The notes below the pieces were generated by a model, which worked only from the letters and a program-made list of their open reading frames with translations, made no database searches and was not told the origin of the DNA. Of a DNA stretch of 64,000 nucleotides, positions 47,979 to 59,771 are shown in pieces. The stretch is from Medicago truncatula (Eukaryota > Streptophyta > Magnoliopsida > Fabales > Fabaceae): assembly GCF_003473485.1 (NCBI RefSeq), contig NC_053043.1, positions 32,092,576 to 32,156,575 of the forward strand. Direction: 5' to 3'. Within the stretch, counting starts at the first letter, position 1. Every line of letters starts with the position of its first letter. The translations under genes and the position numbers were made by a program.

Positions 47979-48327
47979 CTTTTTCAACTATTTCTTGAAT
48001 GCTTCATACGATGAAGAAAAATAAACCCTCAATAGGTTGGAAACTATATATCTTTTTCTCGAAACCCTTTCCCCTTTAAACTTCCAAATGTGGCCTTGGA
48101 ATCACCAGATTTAGAGCTTAGCTTCTGTTGTCTTGTTTTGTTACTTTGTTTCCATTTGATCAATAATAATAAATAAATACTCTATGCTACACATGATATT
48201 TGTTCAAAGAAAACAACCCTAAACCTATCTATAACTGACTTGATATCTCCCTCTTTACTTTTCATTTCTATAACCTATTCAATATAATGTATAACATTAT
48301 GAAATAATTCATAAAAAAATCAAGATT

Positions 48328-51300
48328 TCACTTCAAATTATACACAGCCAGCCCAACCAAAAATCCAAGTAAACCACCAGCTACGACTTCAACCTCAGTA
48401 TGACCAACAGATTCTTTTAATGGCAGTAGACCATCAGCAACCAACTTTGAGGTTTCTTTTGCATCTTCTAAGAAATCAGAGGATTGTAGCTCCTCGTCAC
48501 TTTGCCTTATTATGCTTTCTGATTTAACTAATACATTTGTATTAGCTTGTTGTGGTTCCAAAGAAGTGGTTTCTTGGAACAAAAGGGATTTTTCTTGAGT
48601 TTCTGCTTTTGGTGGACTGGATGATCCAGGTTGAGAGTTTATCAGACCATCTTTATGTTTGGAATGTAAATGGTTGACATGCATTTGGAGAAGTAGTTTG
48701 TTGATTGTCCTAGCATGAATCCCTACTTCTCTTCTTACACCCTGCGAATCACAGAAGCCAGTCTTCATTGTAAGCCAAACAGGCCCACACTCACTAATAT
48801 AACAAAAACAATCATGTTCTATAAACAGAAACAGAATGATAAAAGGATAAAGGTTTTATATATCATATAAGTATTTATGTAAAATATTTTAAAAATCCAG
48901 GGTCTGCGCAAAATTGGGAAGGGTATGAAAGATCGTAACTTTGGATCATAGCATAGATCGTAAATTGTGGATCATAGCATAGATCGTAGCTATAAACACA
49001 CACACACACACACATGCATAAAAATTATCATAGACGAAGAAAATAGCCTCTAAATCACACCATTAAAACAAAAACTCATAAGCTTATAACCATAACCATA
49101 AATTCATAATCATAAATACAGAGGCCTGTTTGAAGCCACTAACATTAACATGAAAAAATAACAGAAAAAAAAAAACTCTCACAGCACAAGTAACAGAAGA
49201 ACTGGCACAACAACAGTGGCGCCTCGGTGAAACACTCTGTCGCAGTTGCAGAAAACAGAGTGTGCTGTCTTTTGCCGTAAACACAAAAATGAAGAAAACT
49301 GGAATATTTCCATTTTCTTTTTAATTTTAAAAATGGGTTTTTTCTCTAAACCCGGACCAGTGAGCATTAAAAAACAGGATTTTTTTGCGGAAAACCCAGC
49401 CCGAATTGGGGAATTTTCTCAGTGATCTGACTCACGATTTCTGCTATCCTGCCACTGATTCAACCGATCCCAAGAATACAACCTTAACGGCACCGCAGCA
49501 CAAAAATCCCATTCTGAATTGTATGATTATACTATGATCGTGAATTCCACCATCATACTCACGATTCTACAAACACTGCTTATATATCAGCTATTTCTAT
49601 AAAAAAAGATGACAAACTAAGTCAAATTGTTTATCCTGAAGAACTAATAGAAACACGCTCAAAATGGCTTATGGGTATATTATAAACTGTTTTCATAAGC
49701 CCTTCCAAATAGTCTCACAAATACTTATGTCGGTAGATAAGCTCAAATAAGCCAATCAAAAGAGGCTTTAATTCACAAGTACCAATAACTTTTCATCTGC
49801 GGTATCAATTTGCTCAAAAGAAAAGTTGTCTTCTAGACTTGAGCCATTGACTATGGACAAAGTTGAAGTAAGGATAATTACAGGGTGAACAAAAAGTTTC
49901 AAGAAGTTTAAAAACCTTCACAAGAAATAAGAAAATTACTTTGTGTGCAATAAACAACAAAAGGGAAGACAAGTTTAAATAAAAAAAAATGTTAACACCA
50001 GTAGTCAGTGCAGACATGCAATATATCCTCTACGTATATAGAATATGGCTAGAATATGATTTCTATACCATAAGGGTTGTTTCGGCCTTCTCAATAGGAT
50101 AGCCTATTGAAGCCTTTTAAGCTTTTAAGCGCATTATATTGAGTAGATGCAGATCTATCTACAGGTTGCACCATATCAAATTATCAACCTCTTTAAAGAC
50201 TTTCTTAATCTGAGGACTCAGTCTATCTTTCCATCATTTGGCACCTGATTAATAATCTTAAAATACAGAACAATTTTCTTCCATTAGTTAGGGTCGTCTA
50301 GACGAATCAATCGTCATCATAATCCATGTCTGAGATAAACAAGTTCGTACAATTATTTCTTATACTATTTTCTTTGTAGAACCTTCACTCACTAAGTTTA
50401 CTGTAGGTTGAAGTGACAAGGTCAATACAGTTGCAGCCTATAGAAAGGAGACCAAAACGAGTGCCAGATACGATATTGTTATGTAACTCAGTAGCTGCTA
50501 GTTAGATCATCTTATAAGTTATAAGATATTTCAAAGTGAACATTGGGTATAGTGCAATTTGAGTTTGATTGTTGAGTGAGAGTGACCACTCCTTATAATC
50601 TTTATTGATTAATTAGAAATCTTCTGTTTGACCAATGAACATAGTCATTGTGGGTTTAACCTTGGTTAAATTCTGTCATTTTCTTTTCTCCTTGGTTTTT
50701 GTCGCATGTCTGGTTATTAGAAATGATTTACCGACATTCACAGTTCCAGAAACATACCATTTCATACACAGACACACACGTACACGCACAAATAACTGAA
50801 TTTTTTAATTAAATCATTTCCTGTTTATTTACTAATAATAACACCATGGTAATTGGTAAGAATTCCACAAATAGTTTGATCATTGATTAGAGACAATCAT
50901 ACAGCAAAGATACTCGATATCTTGGAATTTCTTAATTTAATCTGACCTAAGATTCCTTCATTAAGTTTGACATAGTCTAAGTACAGTGGAATCCGAGCAT
51001 AGTTAAAAGGGAACATCAAAAGACAGATATGAATACATGAAGTAAATAACGCAAAAAATGGGATCTGAGAAGAAGATCACACCTGAGCATCATACATAAT
51101 CAGACCAGCATACACAACTGCAAGACCAAAAATGGGATCTGAGAGGCCTCTGCATTTGGATAATAAACAATTAAAAATAAATACAGAAACATTATTCTTA
51201 AGAAAATTGCAATTTTCAGAAGAGTGAAGAGAAAAATGCCATGAACTAGACACCAAGTCAGCATAACTGAATTATCTTACCTCTCAAGGCCAAGTAATGT

Positions 51301-52239
51301 TGCACAAGCCACTGTTGCCTATCCAAAAGAAAATTTAAACAACTATGTGAGAATAAAAGTGAAACAACACTAGTCAAGTGGAATAGATGAAATGAAAGTA
51401 GGATTTACTGGTTAAGGGTTTCAAGTTCATACAGAAGAGTGTGATGATGGAAACCCTCCAGCTTGAATAAGAGCCTTGATATCAAACTCTTTGCCATACA
51501 GAAACACAGAAGTAAATGGCTTAGAAAGTTGCCCGATTGCCATTGAAACTCCAGCTGCAATCAGAACCTAAGCAGAAAAATATCACAAATGAGACACCAA
51601 GTCAGTATAACCTACAAAATCGATCTATACGATGAGGGATGTCTCCCCACCTATAAACACTTTTTCAAACCATATCTCATCCAATGTGGACTCTCAACAC
51701 ATTCTTCACGCCCACGACTAAACATCTGGCATGTAACATGAGTGACACACGATAGTGTGTAAAAGTAGGCTAACGAATATTTGATAAACTCTAATACCAT
51801 CTTAAAACACGTTTTTGAGAACATGTTTAGGCCATATCCTATGAAGCACGGACACATACACATAACATAACATGAGAAACCAATAATTATTTGTGTTGGT
51901 TGGGCCACGCCTTTGATCAAAAGTGTCGGTGTGTTGTGCTCATCTAATTGGAACTCTCAATAGATAGCTTAAAAAACCAATAAAAAAACAGAATTTTGAG
52001 CAAAACCCAGAATTTGCAGAGACATAAAAACAAGTGATACACAAATGGGGTACCTTATTATGAGCAATTTGAGCGACATCATTGAAAAAACCAGCAGCAG
52101 CAAGAGAAGAAATTCTAAAGGTGGAAGCTTTATCCTTTCTACGAAATTGTAGGTGATGAAGAAATGGGTTTCTTTGTTTGAGTGAGGGAAATTGAGAAGA
52201 AGGAATTGGACAGAAATTTGATTGTTGCAACAACATCAT
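48328..52239 (-). CDS. DUF212 acid phosphatase/haloperoxidase-related protein
   Basis: Five - strand exons (52239-52054, 51567-51433, 51318-51281, 51149-51083, 48741-48328) join in frame to 279 aa. Residues 1-45 are rich in Ser, Gln and Arg and look like a plastid transit peptide. The DUF212 core follows: IAHNKVLIAAGVSMAIGQLS, LIQAGGFPSSHSS (the conserved GGxPSSHS motif shared with the PAP2/haloperoxidase fold), ATVACATLLGLER, VVYAGLIMYDAQGVRREVGI (the DAxGVR motif), then HARTINKLL. After it, an acidic Ser/Glu-rich linker of about 85 residues leads to a conserved C-terminal block with hydrophobic EVVAGGLLGFLVGLAVYNL. The biochemical function of the plant family is not established. The last intron is 2.3 kb and carries repeats. 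Confidence 0.93.
48940..49014. repeat. Short tandem repeats in DUF212 gene intron 4
   Basis: Two copies of GGATCATAGCATAGATCGTA (48944 and 48969) are followed by a (CA)n tract at about 48995-49013. Confidence 0.7.
49635..49775. mobile_element. MITE in DUF212 gene intron 4
   Basis: Text such as ggcttatgggtatattataaactg, cataagcccttccaaatagtctcaca and gataagctcaaataagccaatc is the reverse-oriented match of the MITE in CTPS intron 17. Confidence 0.5.
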
Positions 52240-52594
52240 TGTAGCTATAAAAGTAAAGCATGAAACATGTTTGGTTGGTTAAGGTAACATGCTGTGGATA
52301 ATATGAGAGGAAGATTCGAAGAACCTATTTTGCTTGCGCAGTTCAAAAACCTTTGTGTCGTTATTTGAAACTCAAATGAAAATAAAATAAAACATGAAAG
52401 GGAAGAATATTCAGATTTTTTTATGTTTAATAAAATTAAATAATACTTTTTTACGGAAAAATATACTTTTTTATTTTTTTTAAAGGGAAAATAATATTTT
52501 TTTATGTAAACCCACCGGAAGCTCAAATAAACTTAGTTTACGTTAATCCATGCAACAAAAAATGCTGAATAATTAATTTTTACTTAAATTAAGT
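52240..52594 (-). promoter_or_regulatory. 5' flank of the DUF212 gene
   Basis: AT-rich promoter region of the - strand gene, between the ATG and the minisatellite. No TATA box position can be fixed. Confidence 0.35.
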
Positions 52595-52863
52595 TTGCAA
52601 AAGTTCGCGTAAACTGAGGTTGCATGTGTTTCAGTGAATGAGTTTGTAAACTTATTAAGCTTGTAAAATCTCGTGTGAACTAAGGTTGCGTGTGTTTCCG
52701 TCAATTGAGTTTGCGAAACTTAGGTAAGCTTGCAAAAACTCGTGTAAACTGAGATTGCGTGTGTTTCAGTGAATTGAGTTTGCAAACTTAGGTAAGCTTG
52801 CAAAAGCTCGTGTAAACTGAGGTTGCGTGTGTTTCACTAAATTGAGTTTGCGAACTTAATCAG
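52595..52863. repeat. Minisatellite, four units of 66-69 bp
   Basis: Units start at 52595, 52661, 52730 and 52798. The core is TTGCAAAAGCTCGTGTAAAC followed by tgaggttgcgtgtgtttc and gagtttgcaaactta. Units differ at several bases each. It lies 350-620 bp upstream of the DUF212 gene start. Confidence 0.92.
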
Positions 52864-53125
52864 TTAAGTGTATGTTCATCTATGTGACAAATAATAGGAT
52901 TGCAATTTGAAATTTTGTTTTAATTTAAGAGCGCTTAAATCATTTTATGGTGCAACCAAATTTTAAAGGGGTGTAACTAAAAAAATCTTATGATAATTGA
53001 AATTGAAAAGGGAGTATTAATAAAATTTGCAATAATTATAAGGATAAACACTATAATAAAGTCTCCTTAAAAAATAATATAGTAAAGTTATCAAAGAAAG
53101 TATTATTAAGAGAGTGGAAATGCAG

Positions 53126-53571
53126 GATGTAAGGTATTATCTGATGCAGTAACGATAAATGGTTGGGTGGTTTTGTTAAAGGTATTGGAAAGTGTTGCAT
53201 TGAGTTTTGAGGAGTGTTTGAAGGTTCCAAATATGCTAGAAGGATGGAGTTTGGAGCAATTTGGGTGGATGTGGATTCCTTAGTTATTGCTAATTGTATT
53301 AACAAGAATGGGAATGAGAGTCCGGTTGGAAGGTCGTTGGTAGAGCGTATCCGTAGATTGATTAGTCTTGATTGGGATCAGTGGTGAAGCACTCCTACAA
53401 GGAATCCAACCAATGTGTTGATGCTTTAGCAAACTTTGGAAGCTCTTTGAATGAAGATATTGTCTATCATTTGCTTTTGGCTGATGTTATAGGGATTTTC
53501 ATCCCTCGTTTAATTTCAGTGTAGTTTTCTTTTTCTTTGGGCTCCAACCCTCTTTATAATAAAAAAAAAAA
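53126..53571 (+). pseudogene. LINE 3' end with broken RNase H domain
   Basis: The + strand carries RNase H blocks in shifted frames: GGFVKGIGKC, then AIWVDVDSLVIANCINKNGN and GRSLVERIRRLISLDWDQW followed by a stop, then VKHSYKESNQCVDALANFG in another frame. It ends LADVIGIFIPRLISV and stop, a LINE-type 3' UTR (tttgggctccaaccctctttataat) and an A-run. An in-frame TGA and at least one frameshift show it is dead. Confidence 0.78.
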
Positions 53572-53835
53572 GTATTTTTTTTTAAGTATTGTTAACCTTA
53601 AAAAACTAATTCTTTGTCAGACTTTACATATCTCCTGACCGAACTTTGAATTACTAGAAACTCATTCCTATGGGATTAGAAGGATAATAGAAAAAAATGA
53701 ATTTTTGACTTTTGTGAGTATGAAAATAAAATTAAAATGACCAAAACTTCATATTTTATGATTTGGTAAATTAGAGAAGAATATTTTTTTTTTATTGTTC
53801 GTTAAGTTAGAAAATGATGGAAAACTTCCTCATGA

Positions 53836-53985
53836 GCTTAGGTCTGTTGGTATGGATATTGCATTATATATGTAGGGGGTCGGGGTACAAACCTTGAATT
53901 CTCCACTTCTTGTTGTTGTTGAAGGTTACTGCTTGAAGTTTCTTTGATTGTATGTTTCTTTTACTTTGTACATCTAAATTTGTTG
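53836..53985 (+). mobile_element. Degenerate SINE copy
   Basis: GGTCTGTTGGTATGGATATTGCATTATATATGT-type text (A-box region) and GGGTCGGGGTACAAACC (B-box region) match the order of a common legume tRNA-derived SINE, with several changes. Ends are unclear. Confidence 0.55.
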
Positions 53986-54413
53986 GTGTGACTTTAAGTT
54001 TGAATTCACAACACCTAATAAGTATCAGTCCAAATATTTTGAGTGAGATCTAAAAATAACCTTTGTAAAACAATAATCACAAATTCTTCACTGTAATTTT
54101 GCATTCTTCATATTTTAACCATATACATGGGGCTATTTTCAGACATTTTAACCCTTTACAAAAGCTATTTTCATATTTTCCCAAGTTACAAAGACTATTT
54201 GAGTTATTAACTTTAACTCTAATTCATTACATTGGACTGCATAAATTAAAGAGAGAGGTCTTATACAAGTAACAATCTCTTTGTCACATCGTTCGATCAA
54301 GCGATTTCAACATTTTTGTGGGTTTAACAACTTGTGGACAAAAGCAACATTATTTGTAAATACGTAAAATTAACTTAAATTTTATAAGTCGATATGATTT
54401 CAAAAAATTAAAT
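53986..54413. other. Intergenic DNA, no gene
   Basis: AT-rich; nothing recognised. Confidence 0.4.
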
Positions 54414-54683
54414 TTTATAATTGTTTTGACATTGACCTTCCTCATTGAGATGTCACTAATGATAGAGTTATTATTGAAAGCGTCGAAGCTACACTGAAGT
54501 ATATACTCTAGAAATTCTCACTGTTCTTCTTTACTTGTTTTTGCTGTGCAGATTGCGCATGATTTTATTGTTTCTATCAGAATCACATTCTACTTACTTT
54601 TCCTTCAACTTTTATTTGTTGTTTTCATGACTATTGTTATAAACATGATTTGCAATACTGTTAAATCTCAATAGAAAATTCAT
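54414..54683 (+). pseudogene. NADP-isocitrate dehydrogenase exon 3 fragment
   Basis: About 270 bp match 63288-63551: the 3' part of ICDH exon 3 and the start of its intron 3. The readable protein is FDIDLPH, stop, DVTNDRVIIESVEATLKY, against FDLGLPHRDATNDRVTVESG in the intact exon. The stop arises where CGA (Arg) became TGA. Because intron sequence is included, the copy was made from DNA, not mRNA. The two differ at many positions, so the copying is not recent. Confidence 0.85.
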
Positions 54684-54820
54684 ATTAAAATAAGATGTTT
54701 AATATCTCTTTATTATGGGGAATATTTTGGTTAAAATAAGTGTAGTGAAAAATTATATGTTTTTCATCGAGATTGTAGTACGTTTATAGTGCAATTGAAA
54801 CACATACTATCGTAATAAAC
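54684..54820 (+). repeat. Repeat segment shared with 58487-58632
   Basis: Starting tcatattaaaataag, this block (phrases tctctttattatgg, ggttaaaataagtgta, catcgagattgta, gaaacacatact) is matched in the same order and orientation at 58487-58632. It begins exactly where similarity to ICDH ends. Confidence 0.75.
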
Positions 54821-55731
54821 AAGTTTACAAATCATATTAAATTTGTCGGTTGCAATACCAGGTAAGTCATTCTGAATCTAATATGATGTAGAGAGGAAAT
54901 GATAGTTCATTGTTTTTCTTCTTGTGGATGTGTATTGAAGAGTTAGAAGTTTCTTCAAATCTAATAATTTTTTACATTATTCAAGAGCTAAAAACGTTTG
55001 TGCATTACCAATTTCCAATGAAATTGATAATCGAGGATATGAGTCTCTCACATTTATAGAATGTATATTAAGTGATATTTGTGAACCAATACACTAATAA
55101 TGATCATGTCGATGAGTTTGATATTTTATTACTTTAATCAACTAGACTTCTGACATGTGCGACACATTGATCTTGTGTGTTGATATATGTTACAATAAAT
55201 AAGCATTTTTTCAAAAACATACCAACATTAAATAAAAAATTAAACATTGAACAAAAATAAGCATTATTCGAATCCTTTTAAAAAAATATTAGTCAAATGC
55301 AATATCAGCATAATTTGTGTTAGGTAAAGTTAATATCCATTCAACTGTTTCTCACAACTTAAGTAGTTGACATATACAATCTAGACGAGATTGCAATTTT
55401 CCTACAACTTGTATATCAAACAACATAATCGCACATTAGGCATAAGAAAAAACTTTGTAAATGAGAGCTTTTATTGAAATATAGTATTTTTTTCCGAGGG
55501 TTTTAATGAAAGATAGTTAAATAACTTCAAAATATATCATACATACAGTTAAAAATAAATGATGAACTTTTAACATCTAAATAACATTTCTATCACAAAG
55601 TTACTTCAACATAAAATACCACTAGCTTCCAAAATAAAAGAACAAGAGCAATAATCTCTAGCCTTCAATTAGACATAATAATCCACAAAATAGAGTAAGC
55701 AGTTATAATACAAAATAAAATATAGTCGTCA
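54821..55731. other. Intergenic DNA, no gene
   Basis: AT-rich; no domain or element recognised. Confidence 0.4.
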
Positions 55732-56459
55732 CTACAATATATCCTCATCATCTTCCTCTGTAGGTGGTTGACCAGCAAACCAACTAGGAAAGAAGCATAT
55801 GACTAAGATAAGTACAATACTCGAGCAGAGGAAAACAAACATTAAGGTACCCAAGAATACGAAAAACTCATTAATGTGGTATAATATTTTGATTATTGTA
55901 AAAAAGTTGAACTTATTAGATTTGTCACTAAACCATAACAAACTACACCTAACAATCCATGGTGAAAAAGATATGAATTTGGCGTAAAAAACATCAAGTG
56001 ATAAGTTTATAAGAATGCAAAAAGCAAATGCAAATAGCCACAAACAGGGCAGAAGAGACATTGTGAATCTTTTTATAAAACTAATAGTACTTGTATCTTC
56101 TGATTTTCATATCTACCCCAACCGTGACAATAAAACATCTAATAATCCACAAAATATGTTCAACAGCAACACCTTAGTTTGGATGCACATAGCTCTAATT
56201 TTTCAAACAATAATGATGTAAAGTCCCTGAATGTTAGAGTGACAGCAAGTGTTCTATGAGAAAAAGTGGTGGGAGTAACAAAAGAGTAAATAATAGGGGA
56301 TGTAGTGATTGACAAATATAAATCACCATAGGATGACACATGCCCTGGGATCAAGGTGGTTGAAACCTCATTTGACATGTCAGTGTTAGGTTTCCTTAGC
56401 CAACCTAACATGCCTCTCGAAAATGTTAAACATCGAGATAGGATACTACCCTGTTTTTT
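55732..56459 (-). CDS. Possible small membrane-protein gene, unknown
   Basis: Two - strand frames lie close together. The upstream one (about 56457-56160) opens right after an acceptor-like TTAAAAAAAACAG and contains LGWLRKPNTDMSNEVSTTL and SFVTPTTFSHRTLAVTLTF. The downstream one (56061-55732) is 109 aa with at least three hydrophobic segments (LLPCLWLFAFAFCILINLSL; FFVFLGTLMFVFLCSSIVLI) and an acidic tail PPTEEDDEDIL. I could not define a clean intron joining them and I recognise no family. Confidence 0.25.
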
Positions 56460-56938
56460 TTAATAGCAACGAAGATTTAATTAGAATGTTAATAAAACCA
56501 AAACAATAATAGTTAATTGTATACATAAAAAAAATCTATAGAAAGATATCTATAAAACAAAAATAATAACATGATCTACAAGATAAGCGCTATCAGAAAT
56601 GAAATATCATAAAATATCTAATTCAAATAATTCAAACAAGTCTTAAAGACCAAAATTGATCACATAATATTTTAAAGCCGCAAAATAAAAAGATTATATA
56701 TGCCTCTTGAAAGTGTTTTTAAAGTAGCAAAATAAAAATAAAACAAATATCAAGAATATTTTGAAACATTAACCACATTTGTGAGTGAACACAAAGCTGT
56801 TATTGATTGTAATGATAAAATCTCACATCATAAAATTTATTTGTTTTGTATAATCAATGCTGTGTTTATGATAACTGATATAATAGAGATTATAATTGAT
56901 ATGATACATGTGAAAATATAAAAGTTATATTATTATAA
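56460..56938. other. AT-rich intergenic DNA
   Basis: Nothing recognised. Confidence 0.4.
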
Positions 56939-58395
56939 GGGTAATGTTATCCAGTGCCCACGGGGTACTGGTAGAGCTGTCAAAACGGGCGGCCCGGCCC
57001 GGTCGGACAACGGGCTTTTTAGGGCCGGGCTAAAAAGCCCTGTTTAAATATGGGCTGAAATAATGGAGCCCGAGCCCGGCCCTATACAGGCTCCCGGGCT
57101 AACGGGCCAGCCCGAACATACCTTTTTTTTTATCCATTCTTTGAACACATTTTTTTTAACGGCATATTCATTAGGAATTTTATTCTGTCAATTTTTTTTT
57201 ATCCTTCTTTGAACAAATTTAATTCTGTCAATTTCTTTATGTATATACTGTCACGTAAAGCCATAGCTGCTGGAGTGGTTCATTAGGAATTCTTATTCAT
57301 CAGTGAATCCTATAGCTACTGGTAATCAAGATAATGGAAATAACAAGTGGATTAATATTGTTGTTCATGATTGGTTAAGATATATAACTTTTTTAATCAT
57401 GGAAATACATGCAATGAATGAAGAAAGTAGTAAACCATTACTATTCTACAGTCCTACAATTTACAATTACAATGTTATCAGACTTAATTAAGTTATCGTG
57501 TTGTACAATTTTATTTTAGCCAAGTTATTACATGCACACACAGCCCAGTTGCACATACAGACTACAAAAAATAAAAAAAATAAAAAAGACCAGTTGTATT
57601 TTTCGCGGGCTTCCGGGTAGCCCGGAGCCCGGACGGGCTAGCCCTAACGGGTTATGAGTTTTTACGGGCCGGGCTAAAAAGCCCTCTTCAAAATTCGAGC
57701 TGCAATTATTCGGCCCAAGCCCTACATTTTAATCGGACTTTCGGGCCGGCCCGTACGTCCCGGCCCATTTTGACGGCTCTATGTACTGGTTAAGAAGCAA
57801 TAAATAGATGAATCTCAATTGATTTACCTCAATTAATTTGAGAAATAAGTCAACAATTTAACGTAAGAAGTAGATGTATTGAATACTCTTTAAAAGACAG
57901 CCATAAAAGATCCGCAATGATACACGCGCCTGTTAACTCAGCAATTTATCTTCCTTCGCCCTCCGCTCTTAAAGTAATATCCATGCCACCACTCTTTTGC
58001 AGCTTAAGTTCTATGATACTTTTCCCACTTTTCTACAGTTGCTACAATACAGCTTCTATTATATTTTTGTACTACTCTTTCTTTTATATTTTTATGTCTG
58101 AATTGGATTTGAATTGACTTTCTTTTATATTCACGTAAAAAATTAAAATTCACAGCAAAAAGAAAATTATTAAGAAATAAAGGCCCAAAATTCAAATCAT
58201 GAGGAAAGGAAAGAAAAGCATGCGCGTGTGCTATATATATCCTGGTAAAGGAAAAGAAATTTGGAGTATTAAAGACAATTAGTTCTTGTTTTAATTAATT
58301 GATTTATTTATCACTTTAATTAAGGTAAATTAAATGAGAATAATTTATTTATTGTTTCTTAACCCGTGTTCCGGGGGCACCGGTTAGCAGCACCC
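56939..58395. mobile_element. Fold-back element interrupted by a hAT element
   Basis: Left text GGGTAATGTTATCCAGTGCC.. then (after the hAT insert) TTAAGAAGCAATAAATAGATG is matched inverted at the right by CATTTATTGTTTCTTAA-like text and GGCACCGGTTAGCAGCACCC; pairing extends about 150 bp. The target duplication is not resolved. A related left end occurs near 205-240. Confidence 0.65.
56972..57781. mobile_element. Non-autonomous hAT element with GC-rich ends
   Basis: 810 bp. Ends TAGAGCTGTCAAAACGGGC and inverted CCCATTTTGACGGCTCTA. Flanking 8-mers GGTACTGG and TGTACTGG (7 of 8 identical) fit the 8-bp duplication of hAT elements. About 150 bp at each end is strongly GC-rich (repeated ggcccgg, agcccgg, aaaaagccc), while the middle is AT-rich and has no transposase. 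Confidence 0.82.
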
Positions 58396-58486
58396 TTGTA
58401 ATAAAGTTACACATGGAGAATGTATTATACTCATTTAAACTTTATAGAAATTTATTAAGTTTAAATGATATTCTTCTAAATTGATA

Positions 58487-58632
58487 TCATATTAAAATAA
58501 GAAATGAATGAGATGTTCAATATCTCTTTATCATGGTATACTCTGGTTAAAATAAGTGTAATGAAAAGTTATACGTTTTTTATCGAGATTGTATTACATT
58601 TATATTAATGTTGAAACACATACTTTTGTCAA
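58487..58632 (+). repeat. Second copy of the 54684-54820 segment
   Basis: Same order of phrases as at 54684-54820 with scattered substitutions and a short extra segment (aaatgaatgagatg). Confidence 0.75.
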
Positions 58633-59771
58633 TGTCTTTTTATGTATCGATGATAATATGTATCTCATATGCATTAATGACAAATATGTGTCTCGTGCTT
58701 TTCCTAAGGGCATCGTTTAAGGAACTTACAAGAAAAACATTTGTCTTGAAAATATCAGTTAAACACATGCAAAAGTCATAACTACATAACTTTAAATGTA
58801 AAAGTTACTACTTTTGGATGTTTAAAATACGCTTTAAGGACATATGTTAACATTTTTTTTATATATATCAAATATTTGTCTCGGGTTTTTATATATCATT
58901 GACAAATATTTGTCTTGTAATTTTTATACTCTTCACTAAGAAATATTTGTTGCGTTTTTTATTTATGTTTTCTCTGCTTGCTTGTATTTTTTTATATTTA
59001 TCCGCGATAAAAGTTTGTCTCATGTATTGGTGAAATACATTGTTTATAATTAATTTAATCAGAGTAACTTATCTTAGAGTTATTCGTGGATTCAACTTAT
59101 CATAACTTATTTTTATTTTGAATAAGTGGTGTAAGAAATTGATATTCAACATTTTCTTTTATTTATTTTTGAATGAAATCATCATAATTATTTTGTTAAG
59201 GGAAGTTGAAGTTATTGTGAATAGATAAAAATATTATAATTACTTTTACTTATTTATTAATGTGAATTGATGAAATACCATTAATGTTACATTATTTTTT
59301 TCTTTCTTCCTTTACTCTTTTTAATAACGCGTCAATTTTGTTTTGTAAGATCATTTCATTGTTTGTAGTTTTTAATGTTTTGTTTGTTAGACCATTTCAA
59401 TTTTATTTTTTTACTTTCACAAAAAATATTTTTTATACGTTAGAAACAATGTAATCAATTGAGATTATAATTCTTCGGTCAATGCAGAATATATCCTATA
59501 AATAAATAAATAAATAAATATTATATACTTTTAGAAAAATCTACTTTTGCAGACGTAATAAATTATGATTATAATTTTTTATTTTGAAATTATGTCATTT
59601 TATATAACATTTTATTTAGATTATTATCAAATACTACTTTGCAGACGTAATTTTACTTAGTTGTTGCTAAAAAAAACCTTAGTTGTAAAATGTAATGATA
59701 AAATTTAATGAATCAAGATTTTATTTGATTGTTAGTTACAACACTTTGTTACTTTAGTATGTCATAAATGG
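58633..59771. other. AT-rich intergenic DNA
   Basis: No gene. 58640-58960 repeats loose versions of caaatatttgtctcg; 59500-59520 is a short (AAAT)n tract. Confidence 0.4.

Larger units (their letters stand above)
47143..48327. other. AT-rich intergenic DNA
   Basis: No gene seen. Includes two micro-insertions and, at about 47376-47480, a fragment of gggtggggtg/gtaccc repeat text. Confidence 0.4.

Noticed and set aside
52595-52863. CRISPR-like array
   Set aside because: Units are contiguous diverged repeats without unique spacers, in a plant genome; it is a minisatellite.
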